From positions 434,001-498,000 of the forward strand of contig NZ_JACSOI010000002.1 in NCBI RefSeq assembly GCF_018728565.1: a stretch of 64,000 nt of DNA, written 5' to 3'. The notes under the pieces were generated by a model that worked only from the letters and a program-made list of their open reading frames with translations, searched no databases and was not told the DNA's origin. Position 1 is the first letter of the stretch, and each line of letters begins with the position of its first letter. A program made the translations under genes and the position numbers. This DNA is from Zobellia russellii. Its GTDB lineage: Bacteria > Bacteroidota > Bacteroidia > Flavobacteriales > Flavobacteriaceae. This document shows positions 60,042-64,000 of this stretch, piece by piece.

Positions 60042-63000
60042 ATGTCCAAAAAAGTTTACTCCATACTTGTATGCCTGTTCTTCTTCCTGTGCCTTTCGGC
60101 GCAAGAGGGCGACCTTAAGTTTTCGCAAAATTACACGATTTCCAACGGGTTGGCACATAACGGGGTAACCTCCATTCTTGAAGATTCAAGAGGTTATATT
60201 TGGGTAGGCACCTTTGAAGGCCTCAACCGTTATGATGGATACGAATTCAAGACTTTTAAAAACACCCTAAACGATGATGTCTTTGTAAGTAACCGTATCA
60301 GGTCTTTAAAAGAAGATTCCAAAGGGAACATATGGATCGGTACGGACGAAGGAATATCTATATATGATTACAACCTAGAAAAATTCACGAATATTTACTC
60401 CAATCAACTTGCCAAGAAAGGAGTTAAAGGACCCGTGGTCAGGGATATTGTCATTGATCAGAATAACGGAACCGTACGCTGTGCTACGGAAAAGTACGGC
60501 ATTTTAGTCTTTAACGAAGATTATACCTTAAAGGATGAGCATGTACCTACCGCTTTCTATAGTAACGGAGCAGTTGAATTCTATAACTCCATTTCTATTG
60601 ATGAAACTATTTCTCTATATGCTACTTCTGCTGGATTGCTTTCATTCAACCTGAAAAATCAAGAATTCACTAAAGTAGCCGAGAATACTATCGATAATAG
60701 CGAGTCTGTAATGCGTATGGACGAAACTTCTTTTTTAGTTACGCTTAAAAAGGGATTTGCTATTCTAGCATATGAAGAAAAAGATAATGAGTATATATAT
60801 CAAATAGTAAAAAACAACCTCTTAGCCACAGAAAGCTTTAATAGTTCGGGCTTTGACCATCAAAACAATCTTTGGTTGGGAACGCTTAACAATGGTGCGG
60901 TTCGCATTAATACTACGGATAGCTTAAAGTATGATTCCACCATAGACTATTCGCTTTTTAAATTCCAAAACAAACAGCTTCGTATCAGTTGCTTTAAAGC
61001 TACATCCAACAACAGGTTTTGGGTAGGTTCTTTTGACAAAGGTCTTTTTAGATTTGACCTCAAAAAAAATCCGTTTAAGGAATTTAAAGGTAAGAGTCCT
61101 TATGAATTTGGGGTAAGTGACCGCCATTTAATTCACATAGCCCCACTGGACAACCAAAACGTATACCTCACAAAAAACCAAGGAGGTCTTGCCTTGTTCA
61201 ATACTAAGGAAGCAAAATTTAAACCCTTGCCCTTTACGTTTGACGAAAAAAACGAATCGCAGATTTCTTCGGTTTATGTAGATTCTAAAAAACGAACATG
61301 GATGAAAGTAGCCAATAAGGGCTATTTTAGGCTGAATCCAGGAGAGAAAAGGCCACAACCTATCAATACAAGTTCCCTGCCCGAATTTTCGGAAATTGAT
61401 TCTTACAAAATCACCGAAGACAAGAAGGGAAACATCTGGCTGGGAACTAGAATAGGTGTCTATAAGTTGACCTTAGACGAAGAAGTTTCTGTTACCCGAA
61501 TAGAAGCCTTGAACGACAATCCCTATTTTGAAGATTCTAAAATGATCTTGGCCCGTTACGTATATGCAGACCCAAAGTATGATTTTATCTGGGTAGGCAC
61601 CGCAGAAGACGGCCTCTTTAGAATAGATATTGAAGATGACCCATTGCTAAAAGACGCAGAGGTCAAACATCTACGGATGGACAAAAAAGAGGGCGGGCTA
61701 CCCAATAATTTTGTATCGGCCATAATCAGGTCCCCAAGCGGAAACCTGTGGATAGGAACGGAAGGTGCCGGAATTTGCAAAGTAGAAAACAGTGAAAACG
61801 AACCTATATTTATTCCCTACTCCGAGAAAGACGGCCTTTCCAACAACGTTGTTAAAAGTATAAACGTAGATAGCCAAGGTAATTTGTGGATAGCCACCAA
61901 CGTTGGCCTGAATAAATTTTACCCTGAGGAAAAAAAGTTCAGAAAGTTTGGAAAAGAAGACGGTTTGCCCTTTGAAGATTTCTGGTATGCTTCGGGCTAT
62001 CTGAACAACGGTACTTTGGTCTTGGCCGGTCTGGAAGGCTTTTCTTTCTTTAAGCCCAAATCTATAATGGATGCGGAGCCTTTACCGGTACTACACTTTG
62101 GAAACTTTAAGATTTTCAATCAGACTATATTCCCACAAGACACCATTAATAAAAGGGTCTTACTATCCGAACGGCTCCATAACGGGCAGACCTTAGACCT
62201 CAAATACAATGAGAATGTCTTTAGTGTAGAAGCATTGTCCCTACATTTTGCATCAACTGAAAATCATTTTTTAAAATACAGATTATTACCTGTAGATCAA
62301 AATTGGTTTCAGACCACTTCGGACCAACGGATGATCAATTACAATGGTCTACAACCCGGAACCTATTCCTTAGAAGTAGCGGCATCAAATTCTATTGGAG
62401 AGTGGACTGCGCCTAAGATATTGAACATAATTATTTCTCCTCCGTTTTGGAAAACTCCCTTAGCCTATATTCTCTATACCTTGGCCTTCCTTCTAATTCT
62501 AGGTGTCATTCTATATAATATTTTCAAAGTACAGTCGCTGCGCTACAATATTCAACTAGAACAAATAGAAAAAGATAAAGTAAAGGAGGTTAATGCGGCC
62601 AAGCTTCGTTTTTTCGCCAATATATCCCATGAGCTTAAAACACCGCTCAATCTTATTTCCAGTCCGGTAAAACTTCTATCGGAACGGTATAGAGACAATA
62701 TAGATTCTCAAGAAAAGTTGAACATCATTGCTAGGCAATCCAAAAAAATAGGGCAGCTCATAGACCAGATTCATGATTTTGAACGTGTAGACGCCAACTT
62801 AATGGAGATGGACTATTCAAGATTCTATTTTGATGAGTTTATAGAAAGTATAGTCCCAGATTTTCATTTCCTGGCCTATAATAGCCATAAAAGGTTACAG
62901 GTTATTTCCGATGACTCCAACATAGTAGTATCTGCAGATCGCGATAAGCTAGAGAAAGTTTTCAATAACCTCTTAAGCAATGCTTTTAAGTATACAGGTG

Positions 63001-64000
63001 CCAATGATGTCATTACCATAAAGTATGTTAGTGAAGATAAAGACCTACTTGTTTCCGTAACGGATACCGGAAGAGGTATAGATGATGATGACCTGCCCCA
63101 CATTTTTGAAAGGTTTTACCAATCACGAAAAAGAGAAAGTGTACATTCAACAGGTTCAGGTATAGGTCTTGCTTTTTCCAAAAAATTAGTGGAAATGCAT
63201 TACGGCTATTTAGAAGCATTTAGCGAAATAGGCGTAGGAACGACCATAACGGTACGTCTACCGGTGGTTAAAAAAGAATCTGCAGATGACCAGGCCCTAA
63301 AGGAAAAAGCCATAATATCTGCCGAAAACAAAGTTTCCAATGCCGAAACAACGATAGCAAAGACCGAAATTTCCAAGATAAAAACCAGCGGAGATTACAC
63401 GGACCACTTGATTTTCTATGTAGAAGATGTCTTGGATATGCGGCTATATGTGTCAAAAGTACTCTCTAAATTCTTTGAGGTAAAAACCTTTACCAATGGC
63501 AGGGAGTGTTTGGATGCTATGGAAGACCAATGGCCAGATCTGGTAATCAGTGATATTCAAATGCCCGTCATGAACGGACTTGAACTTTGTAAACGTATAA
63601 AGGCCGATATTAAGACAAGCCATATTCCGGTAATTCTGCTTACAGCATTGAACGATATAGAAAATCAGATTCAGGGTATTAAGGATGGAGCGGACGCGTA
63701 CATTAAAAAACCATTTGATGCCCGCCGGTTGGTTGCCCGCACCGAAGCATTGTTGGAAAACAAAAAACGATTACGGGAGCGTTTTAAAATTGGTATTCCG
63801 CTTACGAAGGACAATAACCTAAACATTAGAAACGACAACGCATTTCTTGAAAAGCTATACCATCTTATGGCCCATAACCTGGACAATCAAAATCTAGATA
63901 TGGACCAAATTGCACGTCAACTTTATCTTAACCGGACACATTTTTATCAAAAAGTGAAGGCATTAACGGATAAAACTCCGTTTGAAATGCTAAAAATGTA
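60042..64000 (+). CDS. Hybrid two-component system sensor/regulator (3' end outside window)
   Basis: At least 1319 residues, open at the window edge. Signal peptide to SAQ, then a two-bladed-propeller periplasmic sensor with about a dozen IWxGTxxGLxRYD repeats (25-690) and a Y_Y_Y domain (~710-795). A membrane helix follows (~805-828), then HisKA with phospho-His863 in SHELKTPLN and HATPase with NLLSNAFKYTG (~973) and DTGRGI (~1008). Receiver Asp1171 in ISDIQMPVMNG and an AraC-type HTH (from ~1262, LNRTHFYQKVKALTDKTPFEMLKM) complete it. HTCS proteins sense oligosaccharides and activate neighbouring polysaccharide loci; any target lies beyond the window. Confidence 0.94.
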   Translation, partial: MSKKVYSILVCLFFFLCLSAQEGDLKFSQNYTISNGLAHNGVTSILEDSRGYIWVGTFEGLNRYDGYEFKTFKNTLNDDVFVSNRIRSLKEDSKGNIWIGTDEGISIYDYNLEKFTNIYSNQLAKKGVKGPVVRDIVIDQNNGTVRCATEKYGILVFNEDYTLKDEHVPTAFYSNGAVEFYNSISIDETISLYATSAGLLSFNLKNQEFTKVAENTIDNSESVMRMDETSFLVTLKKGFAILAYEEKDNEYIYQIVKNNLLATESFNSSGFDHQNNLWLGTLNNGAVRINTTDSLKYDSTIDYSLFKFQNKQLRISCFKATSNNRFWVGSFDKGLFRFDLKKNPFKEFKGKSPYEFGVSDRHLIHIAPLDNQNVYLTKNQGGLALFNTKEAKFKPLPFTFDEKNESQISSVYVDSKKRTWMKVANKGYFRLNPGEKRPQPINTSSLPEFSEIDSYKITEDKKGNIWLGTRIGVYKLTLDEEVSVTRIEALNDNPYFEDSKMILARYVYADPKYDFIWVGTAEDGLFRIDIEDDPLLKDAEVKHLRMDKKEGGLPNNFVSAIIRSPSGNLWIGTEGAGICKVENSENEPIFIPYSEKDGLSNNVVKSINVDSQGNLWIATNVGLNKFYPEEKKFRKFGKEDGLPFEDFWYASGYLNNGTLVLAGLEGFSFFKPKSIMDAEPLPVLHFGNFKIFNQTIFPQDTINKRVLLSERLHNGQTLDLKYNENVFSVEALSLHFASTENHFLKYRLLPVDQNWFQTTSDQRMINYNGLQPGTYSLEVAASNSIGEWTAPKILNIIISPPFWKTPLAYILYTLAFLLILGVILYNIFKVQSLRYNIQLEQIEKDKVKEVNAAKLRFFANISHELKTPLNLISSPVKLLSERYRDNIDSQEKLNIIARQSKKIGQLIDQIHDFERVDANLMEMDYSRFYFDEFIESIVPDFHFLAYNSHKRLQVISDDSNIVVSADRDKLEKVFNNLLSNAFKYTGANDVITIKYVSEDKDLLVSVTDTGRGIDDDDLPHIFERFYQSRKRESVHSTGSGIGLAFSKKLVEMHYGYLEAFSEIGVGTTITVRLPVVKKESADDQALKEKAIISAENKVSNAETTIAKTEISKIKTSGDYTDHLIFYVEDVLDMRLYVSKVLSKFFEVKTFTNGRECLDAMEDQWPDLVISDIQMPVMNGLELCKRIKADIKTSHIPVILLTALNDIENQIQGIKDGADAYIKKPFDARRLVARTEALLENKKRLRERFKIGIPLTKDNNLNIRNDNAFLEKLYHLMAHNLDNQNLDMDQIARQLYLNRTHFYQKVKALTDKTPFEMLKM

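Overview
The window looks like the chromosome of a marine Bacteroidota, most likely a Flavobacteriaceae member of the Zobellia/Maribacter kind. This is inferred from gene content and promoter style, not from a marker gene. Supporting signs are promoters with the Bacteroidota -7 element TAnnTTTG, a fused CcoN/CcoO oxidase subunit, BlaI/M56 pairs carrying TonB-like domains, TonB-dependent receptors, a hybrid two-component regulator, flavobacterial DUF families (4230, 4260, 4407) and a vanadium-haloperoxidase-family protein. The DNA is moderately AT-rich by eye. There is one tRNA and no rRNA. I saw no phage, transposase or CRISPR array.

Layout. 1-2.7 kb: the end of a siderophore-type TonB receptor and a PepSY membrane protein. 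2.9-9.7 kb: a SHOCT protein, tRNA-Leu(UAG), an M20 dipeptidase, a PhnA-like protein, a first BlaI/M56 pair with two promoter-embedded operators, a DUF4407 protein and a stand-alone Hpt protein. 9.9-15.8 kb: a tightly packed minus-strand run of eight genes (cyclase family, DUF4260, DUF4230, Dabb, GNAT, YjbR, membrane MutS-like ATPase, DUF457-type membrane protein). 15.9-22.1 kb: hemW with a 7-bp tandem repeat in its upstream region, ruvC, a lipoprotein, a TPR protein and a second BlaI/M56 pair whose protease carries two TonB C-terminal domains. 22.2-27.8 kb: DUF456, a serine hydrolase, a nitroreductase, homogentisate dioxygenase, a small structured locus with a 41-codon ORF, and NDH-2.

27.9-47.4 kb is a low-oxygen respiration island: an Fnr-type regulator divergent from the copper ATPase ccoI, then ccoS-ccoNO-ccoQ-ccoP-ccoG-ccoH and a SafE-like protein. 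Nearby are two universal stress proteins, a CoA-transferase with a truncated haemoglobin, a flavin-binding oxidase-family protein and hemN. Six TGAy-N4-rTCA-type boxes serve seven promoters here, each exactly 23 nt from the -7 element. This is strong sequence evidence for one Fnr regulon. A haloperoxidase and a Gfo/Idh/MocA oxidoreductase also lie in this stretch.

48.3-56.6 kb is the most interesting metabolic locus: TonB receptor, cytosolic GH63-type hydrolase, sodium:solute symporter and glycerate kinase, opposite a LacI regulator with an operator array. I infer a complete import-and-use route for a hexosyl-glycerate osmolyte: mannosylglycerate (digeneaside of red algae) or glucosylglycerate. 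56.7-64 kb holds a WYL regulator, a sugar nucleotidyltransferase with a NahK-like sugar 1-kinase, and a hybrid two-component system that runs off the window end.
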